A stretch of 49,058 nucleotides of DNA from Spartobacteria bacterium (GCA_021324825.1 JAJPII010000043.1:1-49058); one strand, 5' to 3'; positions 1 to 8,888 are shown, counted from the stretch's first letter. The notes: a model not told the origin generated them from the letters alone. Translations and numbers: made by a program.

Positions 1-1961
1 AGCGCTTCGCCTTTCTCCGACGCTCCGCGGTGGAGTTCGCCTTCCAGCGAATGGACGCGTTGTTCCAGGGCCTCGCGCTCGATGCCAAACCGGGCGGCGG
101 CTTCTTCCTTCTCGCGGGTCAGCGCGTCGCGCTCCGCGGCGAGGGAGGCGATTTGCTCTTTGCGCGCGGTGTCAAGCTGGGCGGCTTCGGCCAGGGCGGC
201 GCTCTGGCGTTCGCGTTCGCGCTGGATGAACTCGACCTGGCTCTTTTGCGTTTCGAGCGTGGCGCTTAGTTCGGCCAGGGCTCCGCCCTTTTCCGCGCCC
301 GCGCGCTGGAGGTCTTCCTCCAGGGAGTTTATCCGGCGTTCCAATGTCTGCCGTTCGGCGGTGAACCGCTCGGCCGCTTCCTCTTTCTCCCGGGCAAGGC
401 CGTCGCGTTCGCCGGCGAGGGAGGCGAGTTGCTCCTTCTGCGCATCGGCGACGCGGAGGGAGTCCGCGAGATTGCCGGCGTGCCGGTCGCGCTCGCGCTG
501 GATTTCCTGGACGCGGGCGAGCGCTTCATCGCGCTCCCTGGCCAGGCCGGCGGCTTTCTCCTCCGCGCGCTGGGCCAGGAGCCTGCGTTCCTCGGACTCG
601 CGTTCGCCGGCTTCCTTTTCCCGGGCGCCCGCGAGTTCGGAGAATTGGGCGACTGCGCCATCCCGCTCTTCGATGAGGCGGTCGCGCTGCGCGGCCAGCG
701 ACTCGATCTGTTCCTTTTGCGTTTCCAGGAGGCCCTCGCGTTCGGCCAGGGCGGCGCCCTTTTCAGCCGCCGCTTTCTTGAGCTCGGCGGCCATGGAATG
801 GACTCGCTGCTCGAACGCCTGCCGCTGGACGTCGTATCGCGCGGCGGATTCCTCCTTCTCCCGGAGAAGAACGTCGCGCTCGCTCGTGAGGGAGGCGATA
901 TGCTGCCGCTGCGCCGTGATGAAACGGGTGTTATCCTCGTCGCCCGCGTTGCGCCGGTTCCGTTCCTCTTCCCGTTCGGCGAGGGCGGCTTTGTTCTCCG
1001 CCAGGAGTTGCTCCCGCTCGCGGCGGAGGGATTGGACTTCGGAAGCGAGGGATTCGTTGTCCCGGATGAGGGTGTCGCGCTCGCCCGTCAAGACTTCGAT
1101 GTCCGCGCCGCGCGTCTCGGCGAATTGCGTCCGCGTTTTCACGTGTTCCCGTTCGACGGCCAGGGCTTCCGCCGCGGCCTCCTTTTCCCTGACGGCTTCA
1201 TCCCGCTGCCGGGTGAGGGAGACAATCTCCGTCTTGTTGGCTTCGATGGTCCTGGCGAGAGCGGCGATCTCTTGGGCGCTGGTTTCCCCGCCCTGTTTCA
1301 AGCGCGCGATCTCTTCGTCCCGCTTCTTCAATTCGGCCTGGTGCTCGGCGGTGAGAACCTCGATCTGCCTGCGGTGTTCTTCGACCAGTTGCTCGTTTTT
1401 CTGAAGGGCGAGGGCGTTCTCTTTTTTCAGGGACTCGATTTCCTTGGCCTGCGCTTCGTTGCCGGAGGAATCGCCGTCGCGCTCGTCGAACTTGTCGAGC
1501 TTGCCTTTCAAGGAGTCGATCTCGTCCGTCGCGGCGGCCAGGCGCGCGACCAGCTCCTCATGTTTCTTGCGGTCGGCCTGGTTCTCAGCCTTGGCCAGGG
1601 CGAGGGCGTTTTCCAATTCGACGTTCTGGGCTGGGTGTTTGCCGTTGGCGGCTTTCGTGGCCTGGATGAGCCGGCCTTCCGCGCTTCCTGCCAGACCGAG
1701 GTGGATAATCTTCTTCTCCAGCGGAACGGGGGAGGCCCCCGTCAGCGCGTTTTCGCCCACGAAGGTGCCGTTGGTGCTGCCGAGATCGCGCACCAGCAGT
1801 TTCTCCGGGGTTACGATGAGCTGGGCGTGCTTGCGGGAAACGCCCTGGCAGTCGACCAGGATGTCGCAAGACAGGTCGCTGCCTATGGTGTATTCGCCCG
1901 GATCAAGAACGTAGCGCCCCAAAGCCCGTGCGCCTTCTCTGACGATGATTTCTGCCTGCAT
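1..1961 (-). CDS. FHA-domain coiled-coil protein (partial, 3' end outside window)
   Basis: The frame is open from an ATG at 1961, preceded by a good AGGAGA ribosome site, to the left edge (653 codons, C-terminus missing). Residues about 1-95 form a forkhead-associated phosphothreonine-binding domain: GEYTIGSD, a GVSRKHAQL motif and LGSTNGTFV are all in order. The rest is almost uninterrupted Glu/Lys/Arg/Ala-rich heptad sequence, predicted as a long coiled coil with imperfect internal repeats; EKGxALAE recurs near 1-20, 275-296 and 735-760. FHA plus long coiled coil suggests a phospho-dependent scaffold at the membrane or cytoskeleton. The exact role is unknown. The plus-strand reading frames here are shadows. 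Confidence 0.85.
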   Translation of the reverse strand, partial: MQAEIIVREGARALGRYVLDPGEYTIGSDLSCDILVDCQGVSRKHAQLIVTPEKLLVRDLGSTNGTFVGENALTGASPVPLEKKIIHLGLAGSAEGRLIQATKAANGKHPAQNVELENALALAKAENQADRKKHEELVARLAAATDEIDSLKGKLDKFDERDGDSSGNEAQAKEIESLKKENALALQKNEQLVEEHRRQIEVLTAEHQAELKKRDEEIARLKQGGETSAQEIAALARTIEANKTEIVSLTRQRDEAVREKEAAAEALAVEREHVKTRTQFAETRGADIEVLTGERDTLIRDNESLASEVQSLRREREQLLAENKAALAEREEERNRRNAGDEDNTRFITAQRQHIASLTSERDVLLREKEESAARYDVQRQAFEQRVHSMAAELKKAAAEKGAALAEREGLLETQKEQIESLAAQRDRLIEERDGAVAQFSELAGAREKEAGERESEERRLLAQRAEEKAAGLARERDEALARVQEIQRERDRHAGNLADSLRVADAQKEQLASLAGERDGLAREKEEAAERFTAERQTLERRINSLEEDLQRAGAEKGGALAELSATLETQKSQVEFIQRERERQSAALAEAAQLDTARKEQIASLAAERDALTREKEEAAARFGIEREALEQRVHSLEGELHRGASEKGEA

Positions 1962-2020
1962 GGTGTCTCCTGAAAAAGGATATGGGTACTGACCGCCCGC
2001 GTCCGTTGCGCGAGCGGGAA

Positions 2021-2050
2021 ATACTATCAGCAAATCGGGGCTTAAATCAA
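2021..2050 (-). promoter_or_regulatory. Possible sigma70-type promoter for the FHA gene
   Basis: On the minus strand TTGATT (2050-2045) and TAGTAT (2026-2021) are 18 nt apart, about 60 nt upstream of the FHA gene start. Both boxes are imperfect. Confidence 0.3.
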
Positions 2051-2099
2051 GGCGATTCGGGCTTCATAATCCGGTTTCGCGTGATACGCTCCCTCATTC

Positions 2100-3839
2100 A
2101 TGAATTTGAGAGCAGGATATGGCGCGGGTTTGTTCGTGTGCCTCGCCTTTCTTGCGCCGGATGTTCATGGGAGCGTCGTGCAACTCACCAACGGCTCGGT
2201 CTATAGAGACGTAACAATCCTCGCGAAATCCCCGGCGCAATTGAACCTCCGCACGCAGTTTGGGGACATCGCCGTTCCGCTTTCCTCGGTGGCGACAATC
2301 GACGGCGTTCCGCCCGCGGCCAAGGCCCCCACGGAGGCCGCGCCGGCGCCCAGCCCGCTCCCCGCCGCGCCCGAGGGAGCGGCAAGCTCCGAGCTGGAAT
2401 ATCACCACGACTGGCGGATGGAATGCCTCCTCCTGGGCTGCGGAGCGGCGGTCTTCGCCTGGCTGGCGACAATGGTCTGGACCCAGAAAGAGCTTCGCGA
2501 AAACCGTTCCGGGGAGACCGACTGGAACGTTGTCTCCCTCCTCTTACCCTTCGGCGGATTTTTCCTTTTCAAGGCATGCGGCGGGGTGTCTCTCCTCAAG
2601 AAGCGGAAGTCCGCGCCCGGCCTTGCCGCGAGTACGCCCGTGGACCCGACATTCGTGGAACGAGGCGCCCAAACCGCCGCGGAGGACGACGGAGCCACGG
2701 GCAGCGAGGCGGCCCGGCGCATCCTGGAAGAAGCGGTCCAAGCGCGGACGAGCGACGTGCATATCGACCCGCAGGAAAACGGTTACAAGGTGCGCTTCCG
2801 CATCGACGGCATCCTGCAAGAGCGCACGTTGCTCGAAAAGACGTCGGGCCTGCGCGTCGTCTCGGCCTTGAAGACGCTGGGCGGCATCGACGTGGCCGAA
2901 AAGCGCAAGGCGCAGGACGGCCGGTTCCGCATCCAGTTCTCCACGCGCGACGTCGATATGCGCGTCTCGACGGCCAGCGCGATCTTCGGAGAGAAACTGG
3001 TCGTCCGCATCCTGGATCGCAAAGCGGGCATCTTCGGCCTGGCGGACCTCGGGATGCCGGAGGAAATGGTCGCGCAATTCAACCAGGCCATCCACTCCCG
3101 CAGCGGGATGATCCTGGCCACCGGCCCGACGGGCGCGGGGAAAACCTCGACCTTGTACGCGGCGCTGAGCCAGCTCGACAAGACGCGGCTCAACGTGATG
3201 ACGATCGAAGACCCCGCGGAGTACGAACTGGAAGGCGCGACGCAGATACCGGTGAACCCAAAGGCGGGCATCACCTACGAATCCGGGTTGCGGTCGATCC
3301 TGCGGCAGGATCCGGACGTCATCTTTGTCGGCGAGATGAGGGATGCGGAAGCGGCCAAGATAGCCATCCGCGCGGCGCTCACCGGCACGCTCGTCTTCAG
3401 TTCCCTCCATACGAGGGACGCCGTCAACTGCATCCCGCGCCTGGCGGAGATGGGCGTGGAAGCCTCGCAGATGGCTTCGGCCCTCCTCATGGTCATCGCG
3501 CAACGGCTCGTCCGGGTTCTCTGCAACGCCTGCCGCGAGCCGTATGCGTGTTCGGGCGGGGAGCTTGACGCCATCGGCCTCGGACTTCCGCCCGGCGAGA
3601 CCATTTACCGCGCAAAGGGATGCCCGGAATGCTCGCAGACCGGTTACCTCGGGCGGACGGGCATCTTCGAACTCTTCGTCCTCGACGACGAACTTCGGCG
3701 GGCCGTCAGCCGCCAGGACGGCGAGGCGGAACTGTTGGAACTCGCCCGCGCCAAAGGGTTCCGCGCGTACCGGGAGTCCGGCGGGGAAAAAATATTGCTG
3801 GGCATAACCACCGTCGATGAAGTGCTGCAGGCGGGCTGA
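2100..3839 (+). CDS. GspE/PilB-type secretion ATPase with N-terminal signal peptide and membrane region
   Basis: This 579-residue protein ends in a complete GspE/PilB hexameric ATPase core: Walker A GPTGAGKT near residue 342, the Asp-box/Walker B region IFVGEMRD near 410, and a tetracysteine zinc element (CNAC near 475, CPEC near 508). Such ATPases power type II secretion or type IV pilus assembly from the cytoplasm. Here the usual N1E/MshEN domain is missing. The protein instead starts with a signal-peptide-like segment (1-24), a small beta-rich stretch, an Ala/Pro linker and two hydrophobic segments (about 105-125 and 143-160). A membrane protein gene follows after 3 nt. No gspF, gspD or pilin gene is nearby. 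Confidence 0.85.
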   Translation: MNLRAGYGAGLFVCLAFLAPDVHGSVVQLTNGSVYRDVTILAKSPAQLNLRTQFGDIAVPLSSVATIDGVPPAAKAPTEAAPAPSPLPAAPEGAASSELEYHHDWRMECLLLGCGAAVFAWLATMVWTQKELRENRSGETDWNVVSLLLPFGGFFLFKACGGVSLLKKRKSAPGLAASTPVDPTFVERGAQTAAEDDGATGSEAARRILEEAVQARTSDVHIDPQENGYKVRFRIDGILQERTLLEKTSGLRVVSALKTLGGIDVAEKRKAQDGRFRIQFSTRDVDMRVSTASAIFGEKLVVRILDRKAGIFGLADLGMPEEMVAQFNQAIHSRSGMILATGPTGAGKTSTLYAALSQLDKTRLNVMTIEDPAEYELEGATQIPVNPKAGITYESGLRSILRQDPDVIFVGEMRDAEAAKIAIRAALTGTLVFSSLHTRDAVNCIPRLAEMGVEASQMASALLMVIAQRLVRVLCNACREPYACSGGELDAIGLGLPPGETIYRAKGCPECSQTGYLGRTGIFELFVLDDELRRAVSRQDGEAELLELARAKGFRAYRESGGEKILLGITTVDEVLQAG

Positions 3840-3842
3840 GAG

Positions 3843-4412
3843 ATGATCGCCGAACAATTCCTAAGCATCGCGGGCGTGCCGGTTATTTTGATCGGCGCCT
3901 GGCTCTGCCGGCGCCAGCCGCTTTTCGAGGTGATAATGAACGCCTTCGCCGCGCTGTTCGCCGCCGCGATAGCCCTGCGTTACTGGTGGCTCCTGGCGTC
4001 CCTCATCGGCTCGCTGCTTTCGTTTCGGCCCGGGGAGATCAGTTTTGGCTCCTTCTGGATCCTCTTTGGCCTCGCCTACATGCTGCTGCTGCGTCTGAAA
4101 AACATCCCGGAAGACCGCGACCAGCCGGAATTTCCCGGCTGGGCGCAAGGCGTCTTCAGTTTTCTGTTCGCGGCGGTGACCGTATGCGTTATCTGGTGTT
4201 CGCTCCTTTCGAGCCTCCTCATCGTTCTGCCGAAGGCGTCTGAAACCTACGACCGCGACAAGCAATTCATTCACTGGGATCGCACGCTGATCAGCGTTTA
4301 CCAGGCCGCCGAGTCCCGCCTTTTGGGCATCCGGGCCGGCTCGCCCGAGCACACGCGCTTCCCGAAGACCGACATTCCCCACGACGACACCCACGAACCG
4401 CTGTGGGAGTGA
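3843..4412 (+). CDS. Hypothetical membrane protein following gspE-like gene
   Basis: I do not recognise a family in this 189-residue protein. It has about four hydrophobic segments (residues 5-22, 28-62, 68-80 and 95-125) and a soluble C-terminal tail of about 50 residues ending in an Asp/His-rich stretch. It starts 3 nt after the GspE-like ORF, so the two are probably co-transcribed and the protein may be a membrane partner of that ATPase. Its stop lies 3 nt from the stop of the convergent bioA gene. Confidence 0.6.
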   Translation: MIAEQFLSIAGVPVILIGAWLCRRQPLFEVIMNAFAALFAAAIALRYWWLLASLIGSLLSFRPGEISFGSFWILFGLAYMLLLRLKNIPEDRDQPEFPGWAQGVFSFLFAAVTVCVIWCSLLSSLLIVLPKASETYDRDKQFIHWDRTLISVYQAAESRLLGIRAGSPEHTRFPKTDIPHDDTHEPLWE

Positions 4413-4415
4413 AAT

Positions 4416-5777
4416 TCAGATCAGCGCTTCGCAAAGAGCCTCCCAGAGCGCTTCCGTCATCTGCTCCAGTTGCCGGTCCGTGGCGCAATAGGGAGGCATG
4501 AGAAGCAGCACGTCGCCGATCGGGCGCGTGAGCAGGCCGCGCTTTCTGGCGGCTTCGCAGATGCGATGGCCCGTCCGCGCGGCGTACGGGAAGGATTCGC
4601 GCGTGTCGAAGTCGCGGACGATTTCCACGGCGCAGACCATCCCTTCGAGGCGGACGTCGCCCACGTTTGGGTGATCCCAGAAGCGCGCGGCGAGGCCGGC
4701 GAGGGTTTGCGCTTTCGCCTGGATATGGGGAATGGTGTGTTCGGTTTTAAAAAGGCCGAGGCTGGCGAGGGATGCCGCGCAGCCGAGGGCGTTGCCGGAG
4801 TAGCTGTGGCCGTGGAAGAACGTCTTCAACTCGGCGAAATCCCCGAGGAATGCGTCGAATATTTCCAGCGATGCGACGGTCGCCGCGAGCGGGAGATACC
4901 CGCCGCTAAGGCCCTTGGCCAGGGCGATGACATCCGGGAGGACGTCTTCCTTTTGGAATGCGAACATCCCGCCCGTGCGGCCAAAGCCGGTGAGGACTTC
5001 ATCCAGCATGAGCCAGACGCCCCGTTCGCGGCAGCTTGCGGCGGCGCGTTGGAGATAGCCCCCGGGGTGCATGGCCATGGCGCCCGCGCCCTGGACGCGC
5101 GGCTCCAGCACGAAGGCCGACGCGGAATCGCCAAGGGAATCGAGCGCTTCGTCCAACAGCGCCGCGCATTCCCAGTTGCATTCGCGGGTGAGGCGCGCGT
5201 CCTGGCCGCGCTCCGGTTTCGCCCGGTTATAAGGGCACCGGTAGCAAAAGGGGGACATGACTTCCCTCGTCTCGAAAAGAAGCGACTTGTAGGCGCGGTG
5301 AAAGAGAGCGCTGTGGCCCGCGCTCATGGCTCCTATCGTGTCGCCGTGGTACCCTTGCGCGAGGGAGACGAAGACCCTCCGCTCCGTCTCGCCGCGTTGC
5401 ATCCGCGCCTGGTGGATCATCTTCAACCCGGCTTCAACGGCGGTGGAACCGTCATCGGAGAAGAAGACTTTTCCTTCAAACCCGAGCCATTCGATGAGTT
5501 CGCGCGCGAGCCTGGGCGCCACGTCGTTCGTGAGGCCGAGGAAGGAACTGTGCGCGATGCGCCCGAGCTGATCCTTGATAGCCCGGTCGATCTCGGGGCG
5601 GCGATGCCCGTGGAGATTCGTCCAGATGGAGGAGTTGCCGTCCAGGTATTCGCGGCCTTCCTCGTCGCGCAACACCGCGCCTTCGCCTTCGACGATGGCG
5701 AGGGGCGCCGTCCATTCGCGCATCTGCGTGAAGGGATGCCACAGGTAACGGAGGTCGAGGTCGGCGGACTCGCTCAT
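4416..5777 (-). CDS. bioA: Adenosylmethionine-8-amino-7-oxononanoate aminotransferase
   Basis: BioA transfers the amino group of S-adenosylmethionine to KAPA, giving DAPA in biotin synthesis, with pyridoxal phosphate. The BioA hallmark WHPFTQM lies near the N-terminus. LMLDEVLTGFGRTG holds the cofactor Asp, and ALAKGLSGGYLPLAAT contains the likely Schiff-base lysine. I chose ATG 5777 (453 residues) rather than an upstream start at 5879, because it overlaps the rsmA-NUDIX stop as ATGA and lies just before the conserved domain. It is the last gene of the nuoA-obg-rsmA-bioA operon; no other bio gene is in the window. Confidence 0.88.
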   Translation of the reverse strand: MSESADLDLRYLWHPFTQMREWTAPLAIVEGEGAVLRDEEGREYLDGNSSIWTNLHGHRRPEIDRAIKDQLGRIAHSSFLGLTNDVAPRLARELIEWLGFEGKVFFSDDGSTAVEAGLKMIHQARMQRGETERRVFVSLAQGYHGDTIGAMSAGHSALFHRAYKSLLFETREVMSPFCYRCPYNRAKPERGQDARLTRECNWECAALLDEALDSLGDSASAFVLEPRVQGAGAMAMHPGGYLQRAAASCRERGVWLMLDEVLTGFGRTGGMFAFQKEDVLPDVIALAKGLSGGYLPLAATVASLEIFDAFLGDFAELKTFFHGHSYSGNALGCAASLASLGLFKTEHTIPHIQAKAQTLAGLAARFWDHPNVGDVRLEGMVCAVEIVRDFDTRESFPYAARTGHRICEAARKRGLLTRPIGDVLLLMPPYCATDRQLEQMTEALWEALCEALI

Positions 5778-7099
5778 CCGTAGGCGCGCTGGAAACATTC
5801 CACGAAGCCCGTGGCGAAATCCTGCGGCCTGTTTTGAATCCAGCGCCGGATGATCGGCACGGGGAAGAAGGCGCCGCACTCGATCTCGGAACGCGCCAGG
5901 ACAAAAGGGCCTTCGCTCCCGGCCTTGTACAGGCGGACAAACTCGTGGCCCGTCCTGCCGGAGGCGGGGATCGCGGCCAGCAACGTCACGTTCGCTTCAA
6001 CGCCGAGTTCCTCCCGCAATTCGCGCACCGCGGTTTCGTCGTATTCGCGGCCGGAATCGACGTGTCCGGCGGCGCTGGAATCCCATTTGGAGGGATGCGC
6101 GTCCTTCCAGCGGGAGCGTTTCTGGAGAAAGAGATCGCCCGCCCGGTTGAAGACGAAGATGTGCACCGCCCGGTGGAGCAGGCGGCCCGTGTGGACCTCG
6201 TGCCGGGTGGCGTTCCCGACAACGCGATCCCGCCCGTCCACCACGTCGAAGCGTTCTCCGTGGACATTCTGCGCCGCCGCCGCGCCGTCGCAGGGTTGGA
6301 CGATGTTCGCAAGCTCGATCCACTGGAGCGGGCTCAGCTCTTCGGCGCGCGCCGTCTCCGGCAGGCCGCACCTCGCGGCGAACGCGGGCCAGTCGAAAGG
6401 GGGAAGCAGTTTGCGAAGCTGTTTGCGGCGTTGCGAGAAGCCGGCCTTTACCAGGCGCTCGAAGACAGCTCCGTCGCACTCGGGCAGTTCATCCGGGGCG
6501 CGCGGGACGAGCGAGATGACCGCGGAATCCACCCCCGGTTGCGGGAGGAAAACCGTTGGGGGAAGGGTGCGCAGATATTTCGCCCGCCAGCGGCGATGCA
6601 GGATGACGGTGAGCGCGCCGTAATCCTTGGTGGAGGGCTGGGCGGTGAGCCGTTCCGCGAATTCGCGCTGGATGGTGAAGACCATCCTGCTCACCGGAGA
6701 CGGCTCCGCGGCGAACTTGAAGAGGATGGGACTGGTGATGCAGTAAGGAAGGTTCCCCAGCACCTTGACCGGGGCGCGCTCGAAGAGAAGGCGCGTGTCA
6801 AAATCAACGGCGTCGTCGTTTACGACCTCAACATTGTCCGAAGCGCAGTGCGTCCGCAGATAGTCCGCGAGCCGCTTGTCCTTCTCGATGAGGATGGCGG
6901 CGCGGCATTGATTTATGGCGCTTTCGGTCAGCGCGCCGAGGCCGGGGCCGATCTCGACCAGGGTGTCGGCCGGCTCGAGTTCGAGTTGCGAGACGATCCA
7001 CGCCGCAAGGTTCTGGTCGTGCAAGAAATTCTGGCCGAGCCGCTTGCTGGGCCGCACATCCAGCGACGCGAGCGTTTGCTGGAGCGTCGAAAGCTTCAT
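5774..7099 (-). CDS. rsmA: Fusion of 16S rRNA dimethyladenosine transferase (RsmA/KsgA) and NUDIX hydrolase
   Basis: The N-terminal part (about 1-260) is RsmA/KsgA, which dimethylates two adenines in the 3' hairpin of 16S rRNA. It shows RLGQNFLHD, the SAM motif VEIGPGLGALTE and the catalytic NLPY motif. After a short linker (about 260-285) the same frame continues into a NUDIX domain of the YfcD/IPP-isomerase-like type, with HIFVFNRAGDLFLQKRS and a Nudix box ending RELREELGV. The first Glu of the box consensus (GX5E) is Arg here, while the metal-binding REUXEE core is intact. The 441-codon frame has no break. It overlaps obg upstream and bioA downstream by 4 bp each. Confidence 0.88.
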   Translation of the reverse strand: MKLSTLQQTLASLDVRPSKRLGQNFLHDQNLAAWIVSQLELEPADTLVEIGPGLGALTESAINQCRAAILIEKDKRLADYLRTHCASDNVEVVNDDAVDFDTRLLFERAPVKVLGNLPYCITSPILFKFAAEPSPVSRMVFTIQREFAERLTAQPSTKDYGALTVILHRRWRAKYLRTLPPTVFLPQPGVDSAVISLVPRAPDELPECDGAVFERLVKAGFSQRRKQLRKLLPPFDWPAFAARCGLPETARAEELSPLQWIELANIVQPCDGAAAAQNVHGERFDVVDGRDRVVGNATRHEVHTGRLLHRAVHIFVFNRAGDLFLQKRSRWKDAHPSKWDSSAAGHVDSGREYDETAVRELREELGVEANVTLLAAIPASGRTGHEFVRLYKAGSEGPFVLARSEIECGAFFPVPIIRRWIQNRPQDFATGFVECFQRAYG

Positions 7100-8112
7100 T
7101 CGGGCGCGATCAACTCGGCGAGCTTTTGCTTGAGAAGATCGACGCCCGCCCCCTCCGCCGCAACCATCGGAATCACGACGGTCTTGCGAAAGCGGGCTTT
7201 GAACTGCTTCAGGTTCTCCTTCGCTGAGGAGAGGTCCATCTTGTTCGCGACGACGATCCAGGGGCGTTCGAAGAGTTGCGGGTCGTAGAGCTTCAACTCC
7301 TTGCGCAAGGCGGCAAGGTCATCCAGCGGGTTGCGCCCTTCGCTCCCCGCCATGTCGAGGACGAAGAGGAGCAGCTTGCAGCGGACGACGTGGCGCAGGA
7401 AATCGTGCCCCAGGCCGACGTTGCGGTGCGCGCCTTCGATGAGGCCGGGGATGTCCGCCACGGCGGCGCGTTTGTAGCCGGGAAATTCCACGATGCCGAC
7501 CACCGGATGCAAGGTGGTGAAGGGATACGAAGCCACCTTCGGGTGCGCGGAGGAGATGGCGCCCAGCAAGGTCGATTTGCCCGCGTTCGGGAAGCCGACG
7601 AGGCCGGCGTCCGCGATCTTGCGCAACTCGAGGTAGAAATATCCCTCCTCACCGGCTCCGCCTTCCGTGTATTGGCGCGGGGCGCGGTTGCGCGAGCTTT
7701 TAAAATGAATGTTCCCCCTGCCGCCTTCGCCGCCCGCGCAAAGGACGAATTCCACCCCCTCCCGGTCAAGATCGGCCAGCAATTCCCGAGGCGCTTCGGG
7801 CGATCCGGCAGGTTGGGGCGCGCGATAAACGAGCGTGCCAGCCGGGACGGATACAAGCTTTGGCAGCGCGGCGCGCCCGTAACATTGCTTGCCCATGCCG
7901 TTTTTGCCGTTCTTCGCCTTGATGATCGGCTCGTAGAAAAACGCGGCGAGGTTGTCCACATTCGCGTCCACGCGCAGGATGATGTCGCCGCCGCGCCCGC
8001 CGTCGCCGCCGTCCGGCCCGCCCTTGGGAACGAACTTTTCCCTGCGAAAACTGACGCTGCCACACCCCCCGTCCCCCGCCTTGGCGAAGACCCTTATGTG
8101 ATCGACGAACAA
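7096..8112 (-). CDS. obg: GTPase Obg/CgtA
   Basis: Obg is a ribosome-associated GTPase involved in 50S subunit assembly and stress control. The glycine-rich Obg fold covers about residues 1-158 (GDGGCGSVSFRREKFVPKGG, GGDGGRGG). The G domain follows with G1 GFPNAGKST, G3 DIPGLIEG and G4 NKMD. At 338 residues it lacks the optional C-terminal OCT domain. It starts 4 nt after nuoA and overlaps rsmA by 4 bp, in a translationally coupled operon. Confidence 0.93.
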   Translation of the reverse strand: MFVDHIRVFAKAGDGGCGSVSFRREKFVPKGGPDGGDGGRGGDIILRVDANVDNLAAFFYEPIIKAKNGKNGMGKQCYGRAALPKLVSVPAGTLVYRAPQPAGSPEAPRELLADLDREGVEFVLCAGGEGGRGNIHFKSSRNRAPRQYTEGGAGEEGYFYLELRKIADAGLVGFPNAGKSTLLGAISSAHPKVASYPFTTLHPVVGIVEFPGYKRAAVADIPGLIEGAHRNVGLGHDFLRHVVRCKLLLFVLDMAGSEGRNPLDDLAALRKELKLYDPQLFERPWIVVANKMDLSSAKENLKQFKARFRKTVVIPMVAAEGAGVDLLKQKLAELIAPE

Positions 8113-8116
8113 GCGC

Positions 8117-8491
8117 TTACTTCTTCCAGTCCAGCGCGCCCTTCTTTATCGCATAGACATATCCCACAGTGAGGATGCTGACGAAGCTGAGCATGCTCCA
8201 GAAGATGACGGGATGATGCGCCCGGACGAATTCGCGGAAAACGACCGCCCACGGATACATGAAGACGATCTCGATATCGAACAGGATGAAGAGCATCGCC
8301 ACCTGGTAGAACTTCACGCTGAAGCGCGGCTGGGCGTTGCCTTCCGGCAGCATGCCGCATTCGTAAGCCGTGTCCTTGGTGGGATTCCGCTTTCCCGCCT
8401 TGCCCAGGATGATGCTGACGACGAGCGCCGAAGCCGCGAAGCCGATGGCCACCACAGCCTGGATGAGGATGGGCAGGTAGTCCTTTATCAT
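8117..8491 (-). CDS. nuoA: NADH-quinone oxidoreductase subunit A
   Basis: This 124-residue protein has three transmembrane helices (about 6-28, 65-85 and 92-112). It has the NuoA signature, including the conserved loop YECGMLPEG and the segment FYQVAMLFILFDIEIVFMYPW. NuoA lies in the membrane arm of complex I. It stands alone here, without nuoB or other complex I genes in the window. It sits 33 nt downstream of a small ORF and 4 nt upstream of obg. Confidence 0.92.
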   Translation of the reverse strand: MIKDYLPILIQAVVAIGFAASALVVSIILGKAGKRNPTKDTAYECGMLPEGNAQPRFSVKFYQVAMLFILFDIEIVFMYPWAVVFREFVRAHHPVIFWSMLSFVSILTVGYVYAIKKGALDWKK

Positions 8492-8524
8492 AAACCCAGG
8501 GGGTTGGGGGTTCAGTCCCCGAAT

Positions 8525-8824
8525 TTAGTGAACGACGGCGGGGGCGGTATTGACCGTCGCCAGAGCCGAGGAGAGGCCCTTGTACTTCTTGCCGTTTTTC
8601 TTGACCATGCCGCGCTGCACCAGGTTCTGGAGCTTCTCGTAAGCGCGCAGCCGGAGCATCTCTTCGCCGCCGCTGGCGGCGTTGCGCTGCCGGAGGTTTT
8701 CATGGATGATCTCGAACAGTTGCTTGAATTCGAAAGAGCTTTTTTGCGAGAGGACGGAAACCAGTTCCTCAGTCACCAAATCGGGAAGACGACGGGAAAA
8801 AGCATTTTTCTTTTGGATAGCCAT
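8525..8824 (-). CDS. Small conserved-looking protein of unknown function, first gene of the nuoA operon
   Basis: The 99-residue product starts MAIQKKNAFSRRLPDLV and is largely helical. Its C-terminal half (LRAYEKLQNLVQRGMVKKNGKKYKGL) resembles a winged-helix or helix-turn-helix module followed by a basic wing. I cannot name the family. The ATG at 8824 is preferred over a longer reading from 8959 because an extended -10 box lies only 9 nt upstream. The gene ends 33 nt before nuoA, so it probably leads that operon. Confidence 0.6.
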   Translation of the reverse strand: MAIQKKNAFSRRLPDLVTEELVSVLSQKSSFEFKQLFEIIHENLRQRNAASGGEEMLRLRAYEKLQNLVQRGMVKKNGKKYKGLSSALATVNTAPAVVH

Positions 8825-8833
8825 AGAGCGGGC

Positions 8834-8842
8834 ACTATAACA
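8834..8842 (-). promoter_or_regulatory. Extended -10 promoter element giving a probably leaderless transcript
   Basis: On the minus strand TGTTATAGT (TGn plus a 5/6 match to TATAAT) ends 9 nt before ATG 8824. Transcription would start at or next to the start codon, and there is no Shine-Dalgarno sequence. Confidence 0.5.
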
Positions 8843-8888
8843 CGCTTCGGCGGGAACACGAAAAGTTTTTCGGGAGACCGGCCGATTT

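Noticed and set aside
82..1973. Long plus-strand reading frames of 440 and 514 codons
   Set aside because: They lie antisense to the FHA/coiled-coil gene, have Arg/Ser- or Phe/Leu-biased shadow composition and show no domain. The minus frame has an RBS, an FHA domain and coiled-coil sequence.
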